Shown here piece by piece: positions 8,896-17,360 of a DNA stretch of 64,000 nucleotides. A model generated the notes under the pieces. It did not search any database and was not told where the DNA came from. It saw only the letters and a list, made by a program, of their open reading frames with translations. The stretch's first letter is position 1. Each line of letters begins with the position of its first letter. Both the position numbers and the translations under genes were made by a program. Source of the DNA: Desnuesiella massiliensis (GTDB taxonomy: Bacteria > Bacillota > Clostridia > Clostridiales > Clostridiaceae); NCBI RefSeq assembly GCF_001403615.1, contig NZ_LN879454.1, forward strand, positions 506,216 through 570,215, given 5' to 3'.

Positions 8896-10473
8896 TGAAA
8901 CCACTGAAAAACATGCAATAAAAATTAACATTTATGTAATATTATGCTGAAAATGCGTAGGAAAAACCCCCTCAAAATGGTATAATGGACTTGCATGAAC
9001 CATAACCAAAAGAAGGGGGTAAACTATATGTTAAGATGTGAACCAAAACAATATAGTCTGTATTCTATATTATACAACAGAATTCCTCAAAATCATATGC
9101 TAAAGTTAATAAATCAAGCTGTTGATTTCAGTTTTATAAATGAAATGCTTGAGAAGTCATATTGTAAATACTATGGGCGCCCAGCTAAAGAACCTGAAAT
9201 GATGATTAGGCTGCTTGTGTTACAGTATCTATATAATCTGTCAGATATCAAAGTTATTGAAGAGACTAGATACAATCTGGCATATAGCTGGTTTATTGGT
9301 ATAAATCCAGAAGAAGACTTGCCTGATCCAAGTCTTTTAGCTAAGTTCAGAGTACATAAGCTTCAGCTTGTTACTATGGACGATATCATAAAGGAAGTTA
9401 TAAAGCAGTGCATAAAAAACGGTCTCATAAAAGAAACGTCAATAAGCATTGATGCTACGCATACAGAAGCTAATACTGCGAAGAAAACACCTGAAAGAAT
9501 ACTAAAGCACATAGCAAAACATATTCTAAAAGGCCTAGAGCAAGAGATAGGTATGCTCCCAGATGATATTGATAAAAATATACCTGACTATAAAGCTATT
9601 GAAGATCATAAAGAAGTAAAAGAAACAATGCAAAACTATGTAGAGAATCTAATTGAAAAGACTGAACAATATATTGACAATGGTGAAACTTCTGCGGTAG
9701 CAGAAGTTATTAAGAATGCCAGGGATATAATGCAAGATGAAAAGTTTATACAGCAAAAAGGAGTACGATCCTTGATAGACCAGGATGCAAGAGTTGGACA
9801 CAAGTCAAAAACTCAAGATTTCTTTGGATATAAAACTGAGTTTGTAATGACCACTGGAAAGTCAAGGCTTATAACTGCGGTAGTAGTTCACGACGGTGCT
9901 AAAAGCTATATACCAATAAGTGAATCAGTATATAGACTTGATGAGAGTAAATATAGCTACAACAAAGATTCAGATCAATGGTTCTGTCAGTTTGGAAACT
10001 GTACAATCAAAAAATCCCCCAAAGCAGATAAGCGTGGAAGAAAAAGCTTTCTATATACTTTCGATAAAAACATATGTAAAATTTGCCCTCATCGGTCTAC
10101 GTGTATCTCAGGCAAAATAGTAGCAAAGAAACTCGAAGTAGGAATAAACACTCCTGAATTCTACGAATATAGTCAAAGAGCAAAGACACAGGAGTTTTTA
10201 GATAAATATAAAAACCGTGCATGCCATGAGTGGAAAAATGGTGAAATGAAGAGGTTCCATGGGTTAGACCGTGCCAAGGGGTACGGTCTAAGAAGTATGT
10301 CCATGCAAGCTCTGCTAACTGCGTTAGCAGTAAACTTAAAGAGGATAGCTAACATGGTATCCTCTTTAAAGCTAAATATATTAAACTTTTTGATAGCTAA
10401 AAGTGCTAGAGTTCTATTTTTAGCTGAAAATTTAATTTCAGTTTAATGAAACAGGTACTTTTTCAGTGGTTTC
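8896..10473 (+). mobile_element. IS1182-type insertion sequence with internally deleted transposase
   Basis: An element of about 1.58 kb. Its ends are the 15-bp perfect inverted repeats GAAACCACTGAAAAA (8897-8911) and the reverse complement at 10459-10473. The flanks carry the direct repeat GGACGTT at 8889-8895 and 10474-10480, a plausible 7-bp target duplication. The element lies within a hairpin downstream of the double-cubane operon. The single gene inside appears to lack part of its catalytic domain. Confidence 0.8.
9028..10446 (+). pseudogene. IS1182-type transposase with in-frame internal deletion
   Basis: A 472-residue transposase of the DUF772/DDE type. The N-terminal domain reads YYGRPAKEPEMMIRLLVLQY and the first catalytic Asp sits in SIDATHTEANTAK. 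The zinc-like CKICPHRSTC segment and the C-terminal Glu region (EWKNGEMKRFHGLDRAKGYG) are present. Between them, ITAVVVHDGA runs straight into KSYIPISESVY. In the relatives I remember, roughly 45 residues containing the second catalytic Asp (a GDKAY-type motif) lie there. The reading frame is kept, so a protein may be made but should be inactive. The ATG at 9028 follows AAGGGGG; an upstream ATG at 8995 has no ribosome site. Confidence 0.75.
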
Positions 10474-10506
10474 GGACGTTTTACCTTGCCACATTTATTT
10501 TAATAA

Positions 10507-10571
10507 GATGCCTTAAAAAATAGCTGTTTAAATAGACGGTTAGATTAGCTAGTTATTTTTAAAGGATGTGC
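10507..10571. repeat. Dispersed palindromic repeat, family A, copy 3
   Basis: A diverged copy of family A: GATGCCTTAAAAAATAGCT on the left and AGCTAGTTATTTTTAAAGGA on the right. It lies between the first insertion sequence and the quinone reductase gene. Confidence 0.65.
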
Positions 10572-10658
10572 AAATGACAGTGCAATAACTTTTTAGAATA
10601 AACGTCGATGTCCAAGCAAATACTAACATAGTATTCTATATTATAGGAGGAAATTCAT

Positions 10659-11240
10659 ATGAATCATTTAGTAGTTTTTGCACATCCAAATCCCAAAAGC
10701 TTTGGAAAAGGAATAGTCGATACTGTAGTAAAGGCCTCAGAGGAAAAAGGAGCCAGTGTTAGAGTTAGAGACCTATATCAAATAGGCTTTGATCCAATAT
10801 TGAAGCCCTCAGACTTTGTGGCTTTCCAAAGCGGCAAGGTTCCAGAAGATATTGGTGCAGAACAGGAGCACGTAAAATGGGCTGAAGTTATAACTTTTGT
10901 TTATCCTGTTTGGTGGACCTCTATGCCAGCCATACTAAAGGGCTATGTGGATAGAGTATTTTCCTATGGTTTTGCTTACGAGTATGTAGAGGGAACTCCA
11001 AATGGATTATTAAAAGGTAAGAAAGCTCTATTGTTCTCTACTACAGGTGCACCAAGTGAAATGTATGCTGCCAATGGTATGCATAATTCAATGAAGCAGG
11101 CTACAGACCAAGGAATATTTAATTTCTGCGGCATAGAACAGGTTAGTCATGCTTTCTTTGGAGCAGTGCCTCATGTATCTGATGAGGTTCGTAAGGGATA
11201 TTTAAAGGAAGTAGAAAAAATAATTAAAGAGAATCTATAG
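10659..11240 (+). CDS. NAD(P)H-dependent quinone oxidoreductase (flavodoxin-like fold)
   Basis: A cytosolic FMN or FAD protein of 193 residues of the MdaB/KefF/YwrO type that transfers two electrons from NAD(P)H to quinones or similar acceptors. The N-terminal HLVVFAHPNPKSFGKGI holds the phosphate-binding loop. The family hallmark VYPVWWTSMPAILKGYVDRVF and the later loop STTGAPSEMY are both present. The length is normal for the family. The ATG follows TAGGAGGAAA. It appears to be monocistronic. Its last codons and stop lie inside copy 1 of the family B repeat, so the repeat inserted at, or now forms, the gene's 3' end. The substrate is unknown; detoxification or redox balancing is likely. Confidence 0.87.
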   Translation: MNHLVVFAHPNPKSFGKGIVDTVVKASEEKGASVRVRDLYQIGFDPILKPSDFVAFQSGKVPEDIGAEQEHVKWAEVITFVYPVWWTSMPAILKGYVDRVFSYGFAYEYVEGTPNGLLKGKKALLFSTTGAPSEMYAANGMHNSMKQATDQGIFNFCGIEQVSHAFFGAVPHVSDEVRKGYLKEVEKIIKENL

Positions 11241-11344
11241 GAGGACGTGAAAAACATAGGTGTTCTTTTTCACGGGCCGCTTGTGGGGCTCCACGCGCGG
11301 TGTAGGGAAACCTATAGAACACCTTTTTTCACAGCCTCCTATAG
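11235..11344. repeat. GC-rich 110-bp palindromic repeat, family B, copy 1
   Basis: A 110-bp element with near-perfect terminal arms CTATAGGAGGACGTGAAAAA and TTTTTTCACAGCCTCCTATAG. A second arm pair is GGTGTTCT / AGAACACC. The GC-rich centre contains a GTGG-GGCT-CCAC hairpin. Copies of identical length occur at 21690-21799 and 63579-63688. The GC content is far above the surroundings. The quinone reductase stop codon (11238-11240) is part of the left arm. Confidence 0.88.
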
Positions 11345-11357
11345 ACCAATGAAAATG

Positions 11358-11400
11358 AAGTATCAAGGCATGGAGAATGCTTTGATACTTCCTTTTTTAT
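11358..11400. terminator. Intrinsic terminator for the quinone reductase gene
   Basis: The stem AAGTATCAAGGC / GCTTTGATACTT is followed by a T-rich tract. It could serve both the quinone reductase gene and, from the other side, the convergent lipoprotein gene. Confidence 0.75.
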
Positions 11401-12005
11401 TGTTTGCTAAAAATAGAGTAGACCTTATCATTACGAATATATTTTAATGTTCCAAGGGTAAAGTCCTCGCAAACCAAATATCCTAAATTCCCATTATCAA
11501 ATTTAACACTTTCCGCACTATAAATATAAGTATCTTTTTTAGATAATTCTATTGTAGGTATTAGGTTAAAAGGTTTTTCCATAGCCTTGTAACTGGTCTT
11601 TACTAAAGAATTATCTATAACTGAGTATATATACATTTCCTTACTGGATACATCATGCAGCTGAATTATGGAACCGTCCATGCTAACAGACACTTCGCAA
11701 TAGTTATCTCCTTGAGTGGCACTACAATTGATTGCCTTTAAATCCACGCTCCTAACTACTTTAGATTCTTTAACATTGTATATGAAGAGGCCAAAGTACC
11801 CATGAAAGATAATAATATCATCGGAAGCATAATCAAGTTGTGCCATATCAGCACCTATAGTTTGTTCTAAAGAAATTACTGGTTCTTTAGGTTGAATTAC
11901 AATATCCTTTTGACTAATGCTATTAGTGCTTTCTAAAGTATCACATCCTATTATTAAAGATGTGAGTACTATTATATTTAACATTATTAAAACGATTTTC
12001 TTCAT
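11397..12005 (-). CDS. Putative lipoprotein of unknown function
   Basis: I do not recognise the family. The protein of 202 residues begins MKKIVLIMLNIIVLTSLIIGC. This is a lipoprotein signal with a lipobox ending in Cys, so the mature protein should be lipid-anchored on the outer face of the membrane. The rest is soluble and rich in beta-strand-like segments such as DDIIIFHGYFGLFIYNVKESK, suggesting a beta-propeller-like or repeat fold, but this is only an impression. The ATG at 12005 has AAGGA upstream at about 9 nt; an in-frame ATG ten codons earlier lacks a ribosome site and would spoil the signal. It converges on the quinone reductase gene. Confidence 0.65.
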   Translation of the reverse strand: MKKIVLIMLNIIVLTSLIIGCDTLESTNSISQKDIVIQPKEPVISLEQTIGADMAQLDYASDDIIIFHGYFGLFIYNVKESKVVRSVDLKAINCSATQGDNYCEVSVSMDGSIIQLHDVSSKEMYIYSVIDNSLVKTSYKAMEKPFNLIPTIELSKKDTYIYSAESVKFDNGNLGYLVCEDFTLGTLKYIRNDKVYSIFSKQ

Positions 12006-12287
12006 CCTCACCATTCCTTTTTTTAATGAATACATCTGGTTATATCAGTTATGTATAATTGTAACCATTTTTACAATTATTTTCAATAACTTGCAAGGCG
12101 ACATATAAATATAGATTATCTGCTTCTATATACTTTAATTTTTGCATATACAGAAGGAATTACACTATGAACTTAGAATTAGCAAAAATAATAGGCTCAT
12201 ATAATGCTATGATGGTATAATAGAATTGCTGGTAAAAGCCACTAAAGAAATTGTACTAGCTTAAATAATTACAAGGGAGAGAAATAA

Positions 12288-13022
12288 ATGTTTAAACAGA
12301 ATATAATATTTGATTTAGATGATACATTAATTCATTGCAATAAATATTTTCATGCAGTTATAGATGCTTTTTCAGAAAAGGTAAGTGAATGGTTTAGTAA
12401 TCATAACCTAAGTATTGAAGAAGTTAAAAAGAAGCAAGAAGAAATTGATATATTAGGTGTAACTCATCATGGCTTTGCTGCAGAGCACTTTAAGGATTCC
12501 TTAATAAAGACCTATGTATATTTCTCTGAGAAGTTTGGAAGAGAAATCAATGAAGAGGAGCAACTTTGGATAAGAGCCCTAGGCAAAAGTGCCTATGAGC
12601 AAAATTTTGAGCCTTATCCTTTCATGATGGACATACTACAAGCCTTAGAAAAAGCAGATCATAACCTGTATTTATATACAGGAGGAAATTCAGAAACTCA
12701 AAAAAAGAAGATAGATATAGTAGGAGTGGAAGCTTTTTTTAAAGATAGAATATACATAACTCCTCATAAGAACACTGATGTATTAGAGTCTATTATAGAA
12801 AAGGAGAAGCTAAATAAGAAGGATACCTGGATGATAGGAAATTCTATGAAATCTGATATTATGCCAGCTATAAAAGCAGGTATCAATGCGGTATTTATTC
12901 CAGGAATATACCACTGGGAATACGATAATGTAAAGCTTCAGGATGAACATAAGGAAGCCTTTATTACCGTAAATTCCTTAGAAGAACTTAAGGGATTATT
13001 CTTACAGGAAGAGGCAGTATAA
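12288..13022 (+). CDS. HAD-superfamily hydrolase (YjjG-like phosphatase)
   Basis: A cytosolic Mg2+-dependent phosphatase-type protein of 244 residues. Motif I is FDLDDTLIHC with the nucleophile and acid Asp. Motif II is YLYTGGN. Motifs III/IV are the KKDTWMIGNSMKSDIMPAIKAG segment, with the DxxxA metal site. A helical cap lies between residues about 20 and 100. Such enzymes usually dephosphorylate nucleotides or sugar phosphates; the substrate is not evident. The start follows GGGAGAG. The acetylesterase gene begins 48 nt downstream and may be cotranscribed. Confidence 0.85.
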   Translation: MFKQNIIFDLDDTLIHCNKYFHAVIDAFSEKVSEWFSNHNLSIEEVKKKQEEIDILGVTHHGFAAEHFKDSLIKTYVYFSEKFGREINEEEQLWIRALGKSAYEQNFEPYPFMMDILQALEKADHNLYLYTGGNSETQKKKIDIVGVEAFFKDRIYITPHKNTDVLESIIEKEKLNKKDTWMIGNSMKSDIMPAIKAGINAVFIPGIYHWEYDNVKLQDEHKEAFITVNSLEELKGLFLQEEAV

Positions 13023-13070
13023 AGTGGCAATGTGCCAGCCGCCACACCACTCAAAAATGGAGGAAGATTT

Positions 13071-14033
13071 ATGGAAAATAACATGACTTATGTAGAAAAG
13101 ACTTCCAAGGAATTATTTAATTATTGTCCACCTTTGACTAAAGAGCCAGACTTTGAGGAATTCTGGGCGGATACCATAAGCATAGCTGAGTCTGTTCCTT
13201 TAGATGCTAAACTGGAGGTATATGATTATCCCAGTCCTTATGTAAAGGTGTATTCCATTAGTTACAATGGTTTTGATAAGACTAGAATTCATGGTTGGTA
13301 TTTAGTACCTACCTTTATTAAAAAGGAAAAGTATCCTTGCATCATACATTATCATGGCTTTGGAGGAAATGCTGGTAGACCCTCAGATTTCATGCAATGG
13401 ATCATGATGGGAGTGGCAGTTTTATCTGTAGATTGCAGAGAGCAGAGCGGTAAAACTGGAAATAGTGCTGAATATTCCAGTGGTTATGCTTCTAATGTGG
13501 TATGTAAAGGGATTTTAGACAAGAAGGAGTACTATTTTAGGGCGGTTTATATGGACTGTTTAAAGGCTATAGATTTTGCTTGTGCTCAGCAAGAGGTTGA
13601 CGAGGAGCGAATAATAATTGAAGGTGGAAGTCAAGGGGGAGCCCTCGGAATGGCAGTATGCGCTTTAGACCATAGACCATACCTTGCCTTGGTGGATGTG
13701 CCGAGCAATAGCAATTTAGAGCAGAGAGTACAAGGAGCTCATGGGGCTTTTTCTAGTGTTACGCAATACTTAAAGCTATATCCTGAACATACTGATCAAG
13801 TTTTAAGAACATTAAGCTATTTTGATACTATGAATATGGCAGAAAAAATTAAATGTAAGGTACTCGCTTCTGTAGGCTTGAAGGACGAAGTCTGTCCTGC
13901 TAAGCACTATTTTGCTACCTATAACAGAATTAACAGCCACAAAGAGATAAGATTATATCCTTTCAATGGACATGAAGGTGGACATGCAACTCATAATGAA
14001 ATTAAACTAAGATTCTTAAGTGAAAATATATAA
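13071..14033 (+). CDS. Acetyl xylan esterase / cephalosporin-C deacetylase family
   Basis: An alpha/beta hydrolase of 320 residues in the AXE1 (carbohydrate esterase 7) family, which removes acetyl groups from sugars and from cephalosporin C. The oxyanion region is HYHGFGGNAGRPSDF, the nucleophile elbow GGSQGGALG, the acid lies in GLKDEVCPA and the histidine in FNGHEGGHATH. There is no signal peptide, so it acts in the cytosol, as B. subtilis Cah does. The ATG at 13071 is supported by TGGAGGAAG; an in-frame ATG 39 nt earlier has no ribosome site. The length matches the family (about 318). It lies behind the HAD phosphatase gene. Confidence 0.9.
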   Translation: MENNMTYVEKTSKELFNYCPPLTKEPDFEEFWADTISIAESVPLDAKLEVYDYPSPYVKVYSISYNGFDKTRIHGWYLVPTFIKKEKYPCIIHYHGFGGNAGRPSDFMQWIMMGVAVLSVDCREQSGKTGNSAEYSSGYASNVVCKGILDKKEYYFRAVYMDCLKAIDFACAQQEVDEERIIIEGGSQGGALGMAVCALDHRPYLALVDVPSNSNLEQRVQGAHGAFSSVTQYLKLYPEHTDQVLRTLSYFDTMNMAEKIKCKVLASVGLKDEVCPAKHYFATYNRINSHKEIRLYPFNGHEGGHATHNEIKLRFLSENI

Positions 14034-14040
14034 TTATAGA

Positions 14041-14145
14041 GAAGCAACTTTAACTAGCAACTTGAAAATGCCATTATGATATATGTGTAAGTTAAGTTTC
14101 CGTACAGAAACTCTATAGGTGGCACGGTATTTTTCTCGTGCCACC
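14041..14145. repeat. Family D repeat, copy 1, with adjoining GTGGCACG hairpin
   Basis: The block 14081-14118 (ATATGTGTAAGTTAAGTTTC and onward to AGAAACTCTATA) matches the copies at 53228-53262 and 57716-57756. The left half ACTAGCAACTTG corresponds to the left arm at 57670. It runs directly into a 9-bp hairpin, GGTGGCACG / CGTGCCACC (14118-14145), which may end transcription of the esterase gene. Confidence 0.65.
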
Positions 14146-14172
14146 ATTGCTATAAGTTATAGTAGGCTTAAT

Positions 14173-14742
14173 TTATAAAGCGATATTATCTTTAATCCAA
14201 GATAATATTACTTCAATGCCAAGGGGCTTATGGGAGCTGCCGTTTAGTATTATATCTGCCTGCCATTTTGAAGGCTCTACAAACTCATCGTGTCTATATC
14301 TTGCAGAATTTAGATAGTAATCCGATATATCATCAAAATTTAGGCCGTGCTCCATATTACGTTTAAGTCTTCTTACAACTCTTTCATCTGATCTTACATC
14401 GACATAAATAGCTAGATTTAGTTTTGAACGAATCTTTTCTTCATATAGAACTAATAGACCTTCCACAATTATAATATCTAAATTTTCCTCTGAAGATTCC
14501 GCTAAGGTATTTAAATCATTTATCAATCTATCTGTATGAAAGCTAAATGGATGATTAAAGTCATCGTATTCTTTATGATTTTCAGGAGATTTCATCTTTG
14601 GTCTTTCTTTTTTAAAATAATTGTCCATATGCACTACTTTTAATTTAAAATGTTTTAACTCCTCTGCAATCTTGCTGCATATAGTGGTTTTGCCAGAAGC
14701 TGAGCCTCCCGCTATACCGATGATTAAAGGCTTCTTTCTCAT
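14173..14742 (-). CDS. udk: Uridine kinase-like P-loop nucleoside kinase
   Basis: A cytosolic kinase of 189 residues that phosphorylates uridine and cytidine with ATP or GTP in pyrimidine salvage. The Walker A loop is GIAGGSASGKTT, and the substrate loop has VVHMDNYFKKER. The DE-type segment is IIIVEGLLVLYEE, and the lid reads DVRSDERVVRRLKRN. The ATG at 14742 follows GAGGTG at 7 nt; a start seven codons earlier is possible in frame but has no ribosome site. It is a little shorter than typical Udk (about 205), and sub-families annotated only as uridine kinase-like or phosphoribulokinase-like cannot be excluded. It stands alone on the minus strand. Confidence 0.83.
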   Translation of the reverse strand: MRKKPLIIGIAGGSASGKTTICSKIAEELKHFKLKVVHMDNYFKKERPKMKSPENHKEYDDFNHPFSFHTDRLINDLNTLAESSEENLDIIIVEGLLVLYEEKIRSKLNLAIYVDVRSDERVVRRLKRNMEHGLNFDDISDYYLNSARYRHDEFVEPSKWQADIILNGSSHKPLGIEVILSWIKDNIAL

Positions 14743-15005
14743 AATGTAACACCTCAAATACATATATTATATTTATATATTAGATTAATTGTGTTTATGT
14801 TGCTTAGGTTTTTGTTCAAATTTTAATTATATAATTGATATTTATATTGAAATGGATAAATACGATTTCATTAAACATAGAAATAATGAAATTACTAGAG
14901 AAAAGAGTAAGATAATATTGAAAAAGCAGAAGGTTGTTTAAGTTCTACATTGCTGATAGAATAATACTAATAATCTTCACTTATTAGAAAAACGCTCATA
15001 GGTAG

Positions 15006-15836
15006 GTGGTTAATCTGGTTTTAGAGTATAACAAAGCTATTCATTTAAAAGAAGTTTATTATAAGAATAAACAAGATATAAATAGGTATCCCTTTAATAT
15101 TCCATTAATAAAGAACTTTGATAGATTAATCTTTGAAAATGCTGTAACTATATTTGTAGGAGAGAATGGAACAGGCAAGTCTACTTTGCTAGAAGCTATA
15201 GCAGCTGCAGCAGGGTCTATAACTGTGGGAGCCGAGAGTGTAGAGATAAATAGAGAGTTAGAGCCAGCAAGACAATTAGCTAATAGTCTAAAGCTCATTT
15301 GGAGAATAAAGACAAATAAGGGCTTCTTTTTAAGGGCAGAGGATTTCTTAAGTTATGCGAAGAAGTTAGGTCGTATAAAAGAGGATATGGAAGAGGAGAT
15401 AGACTATGCAGAAAACAGATATAATGATAGATCTGCATATGCAAAGAGCTTGGCACAGCTGCCTTATAGAAATTCTATTGCGGCTCTTGACAGCATGTAT
15501 GATGGTGAGCTAAATGCTAGATCACACGGAGAGAGCTTTTTAAAATTATTTCAATCAAGATTGGTGGCTAATGGCTTATATATTCTGGATGAGCCAGAAA
15601 CTCCTTTATCTCCTATGAATCAATTCACCTTAATGTCCTTAATAAAGGAGATGACTAACCAGGGATGCCAATTTATTGTGGCTACGCATTCTCCTATACT
15701 GATGGCCTTTCCACAAGCGGATATTTATAGCTTTGATGATGCTTCTATTGAAAAGGTAAGCTTTAATGAAATAGAGCATATAAAATTCATGAAGGCCTTT
15801 CTTAATAATCCAGAGAAATTTATTAAATATTTATGA
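15006..15836 (+). CDS. ABC/SMC-like AAA ATPase (COG3910 type)
   Basis: A cytosolic ATPase of 276 residues that stands alone, without transporter partners. Walker A is FVGENGTGKST, a signature-like segment is RSHGESFLK, Walker B is LYILDEPETPLSP and the switch histidine lies in VATHSP. Such small SMC/RecF-type ATPases are common in Firmicutes, but their job is undefined. The start is uncertain: GTG at 15006 keeps the longest frame but overlaps the GGTAGG that would be the ribosome site. A CTG at about 15015 would have better spacing. A hairpin 11 nt after the stop probably ends transcription. Confidence 0.8.
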   Translation: MVNLVLEYNKAIHLKEVYYKNKQDINRYPFNIPLIKNFDRLIFENAVTIFVGENGTGKSTLLEAIAAAAGSITVGAESVEINRELEPARQLANSLKLIWRIKTNKGFFLRAEDFLSYAKKLGRIKEDMEEEIDYAENRYNDRSAYAKSLAQLPYRNSIAALDSMYDGELNARSHGESFLKLFQSRLVANGLYILDEPETPLSPMNQFTLMSLIKEMTNQGCQFIVATHSPILMAFPQADIYSFDDASIEKVSFNEIEHIKFMKAFLNNPEKFIKYL

Positions 15837-15847
15837 TAAAACCATTG

Positions 15848-15891
15848 AAGGGACATATTCTATAACATCTATGCTATAGGATATGTCCCTT
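15848..15891. terminator. Hairpin after the ATPase gene
   Basis: The 17-bp stem AAGGGACATATTCTATA / TATAGGATATGTCCCTT has one non-canonical pair and lies just after the ATPase stop. No long T-tract follows, so it is a probable but not ideal terminator. Part of the arm (AGGGACATATCC) recurs at 28311. Confidence 0.6.
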
Positions 15892-15961
15892 AATATATAG
15901 GTATAATATGCTTTTATCCTCATATGTATATATAGAGTACATTTTATTGAGGAGTAAAATT

Positions 15962-16237
15962 GTGATAGGAGAATATTTCAATAAGTTTATTAAGATTTTT
16001 ATAATTCTATTTTTTGCATTGATACTGCTTCTTATTCTAATTTCCATGCTTATGTATGGAAGGGATGTGGAAGCTTTTAGTCTTGGAGCAGGCTGGCTTA
16101 GGATTTGTACCTACAATAAAATTAACAATGGACTCTTTTTGGATTTTGGGTACGGATTAATAGGTGCAAATTTTATAGCCACATTTATACTTCTTTATAC
16201 TATAAAGAAAAAGCAGATAGTTAAGCATTTACTGTAG
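15962..16237 (+). CDS. Small membrane protein of unknown function
   Basis: A protein of 91 residues starting at a GTG (15962) behind GAGGAG. It has a long hydrophobic helix at about residues 8-32 (IFIILFFALILLLILISML) and a second at about 65-85 (GLIGANFIATFILLYTI), giving a two-helix topology with a short loop outside. I do not recognise a family. Its 3' end overlaps the 3' end of the convergent D-aminopeptidase gene by 17 nt, a tail-to-tail overlap. The good ribosome site and consistent hydrophobic pattern make it a probable real gene. Confidence 0.55.
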   Translation: MIGEYFNKFIKIFIILFFALILLLILISMLMYGRDVEAFSLGAGWLRICTYNKINNGLFLDFGYGLIGANFIATFILLYTIKKKQIVKHLL

Positions 16238-17063
16238 ATGCTAGAGTAACTAAAGCCATCAACGCATCAAAAATAGTTTTATAATCTTCATGGACAAAGG
16301 AGATAGTTCTTCCGTCTAATCGGTTGGTGTAAGGCATAAGTGAGGCTATCTCTGCCATTGCTGTACTGTTAAATTCGATTTTTAACTCTATAGGGTCATT
16401 AAATTTGTAAATAGGTAAGTCTTTAAAATTCATATCCAAAGTCTCGGCTACAGCGTTGATAGTAGATTCTTTTACCTTGCCTAGGGAAATAAGTTTAGAA
16501 GAAAATTTGCCTAAGGACTCCTTTGTTACCACATATTTTACCCAGGGCATAGCGCCTTCACTATAAAGTTCCTTTTGAAGTGCTGCATCTCCCACCACTA
16601 ATCCCACAGGAATATTGTAGTACCCTGCATAGGCAGCGTTTATTAAGGATTCATTCATTGCCATATCATTTATCCACAGCTTATGCACTCTTCTGCTAGA
16701 ATAAGTGTGATCCATAGCACCGCTAGGGGTACCTACTCCCGCATGATAACCTATAAAAAATACCAAATCATAGCTGGAATCTAGAGCAGGCATCATGTAT
16801 TGGGCTCTTGGATAACCGGATATAATAGATATTCTAGGATCTATTTCTGTGAATTTATAGAGAAGATTATCTCCTAGAGCGTGAGAATCTGCTATTACTA
16901 TTTCCTCAATGTCTTTGTTTCTAGAGCTTTTTAAAATGCCTTCCATAACCCAAGTCATTTGATCATGTATACAGGCTCTAACCTTGTCCCGATCCTTTTC
17001 TTCCTGCCTCCAGTCAAAGGTACCAGCTATACCTTCCATGTCTAGAGAAATATAAAGCTTCAT
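16221..17063 (-). CDS. M55-family D-aminopeptidase (DppA-like)
   Basis: A zinc peptidase of 280 residues, related to B. subtilis DppA, which removes D-amino acids such as D-Ala from small peptides. It is probably used to recycle cell-wall peptides. The metal-binding residues are visible: Asp8 and Glu10 in SLDMEGIAG, the histidine in DSHALGDN, a histidine in GYHAGVG and the glutamate in AMNESLIN. The length fits the family (about 275). The ATG at 17063 follows AGGAGG. No dipeptide transporter lies next to it, unlike the B. subtilis dpp operon. Its 3' end overlaps the convergent small membrane gene. Confidence 0.92.
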   Translation of the reverse strand: MKLYISLDMEGIAGTFDWRQEEKDRDKVRACIHDQMTWVMEGILKSSRNKDIEEIVIADSHALGDNLLYKFTEIDPRISIISGYPRAQYMMPALDSSYDLVFFIGYHAGVGTPSGAMDHTYSSRRVHKLWINDMAMNESLINAAYAGYYNIPVGLVVGDAALQKELYSEGAMPWVKYVVTKESLGKFSSKLISLGKVKESTINAVAETLDMNFKDLPIYKFNDPIELKIEFNSTAMAEIASLMPYTNRLDGRTISFVHEDYKTIFDALMALVTLASTVNA

Positions 17064-17360
17064 TATAAAATCCTCCTTTTGGTAAAAAAGTATATATATT
17101 TATTATAAACTATAAATTATACTAATGTTTTTCTTCGTACAAATTTAAGATGAAAATATTGAATTTTCTTTAAGAAAGATAAGGGAAGGCTATAAGATAA
17201 GAAAAAGCTATAGTGAAGTTTAATAATATATTTAATATAATACAATATTATATTATAAATTTACAATTTGTTAACAAAAGGGTAGTTTACCAACATATTA
17301 CTGAGGTGTATAATAAGTCTATACCGTGCAGGATAATTAAATTCTTGGGAGGTATAAAAT

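Larger units (their letters stand above)
8878..10492. terminator. Hairpin split by an insertion sequence
   Basis: Removing the element at 8896-10473 and one copy of the 7-bp repeat GGACGTT rejoins GTGGCAAGG (8880-8888) with CCTTGCCAC (10484-10492) as a perfect 9-bp inverted repeat. I infer that the original site was a hairpin just after the DUF3343 stop, probably this operon's terminator, now separated by the insertion. Confidence 0.5.

Noticed and set aside
11247..11447. A 66-codon frame across the first family B repeat
   Set aside because: It is read from the palindromic repeat and the following terminator; the same DNA elsewhere is non-coding.
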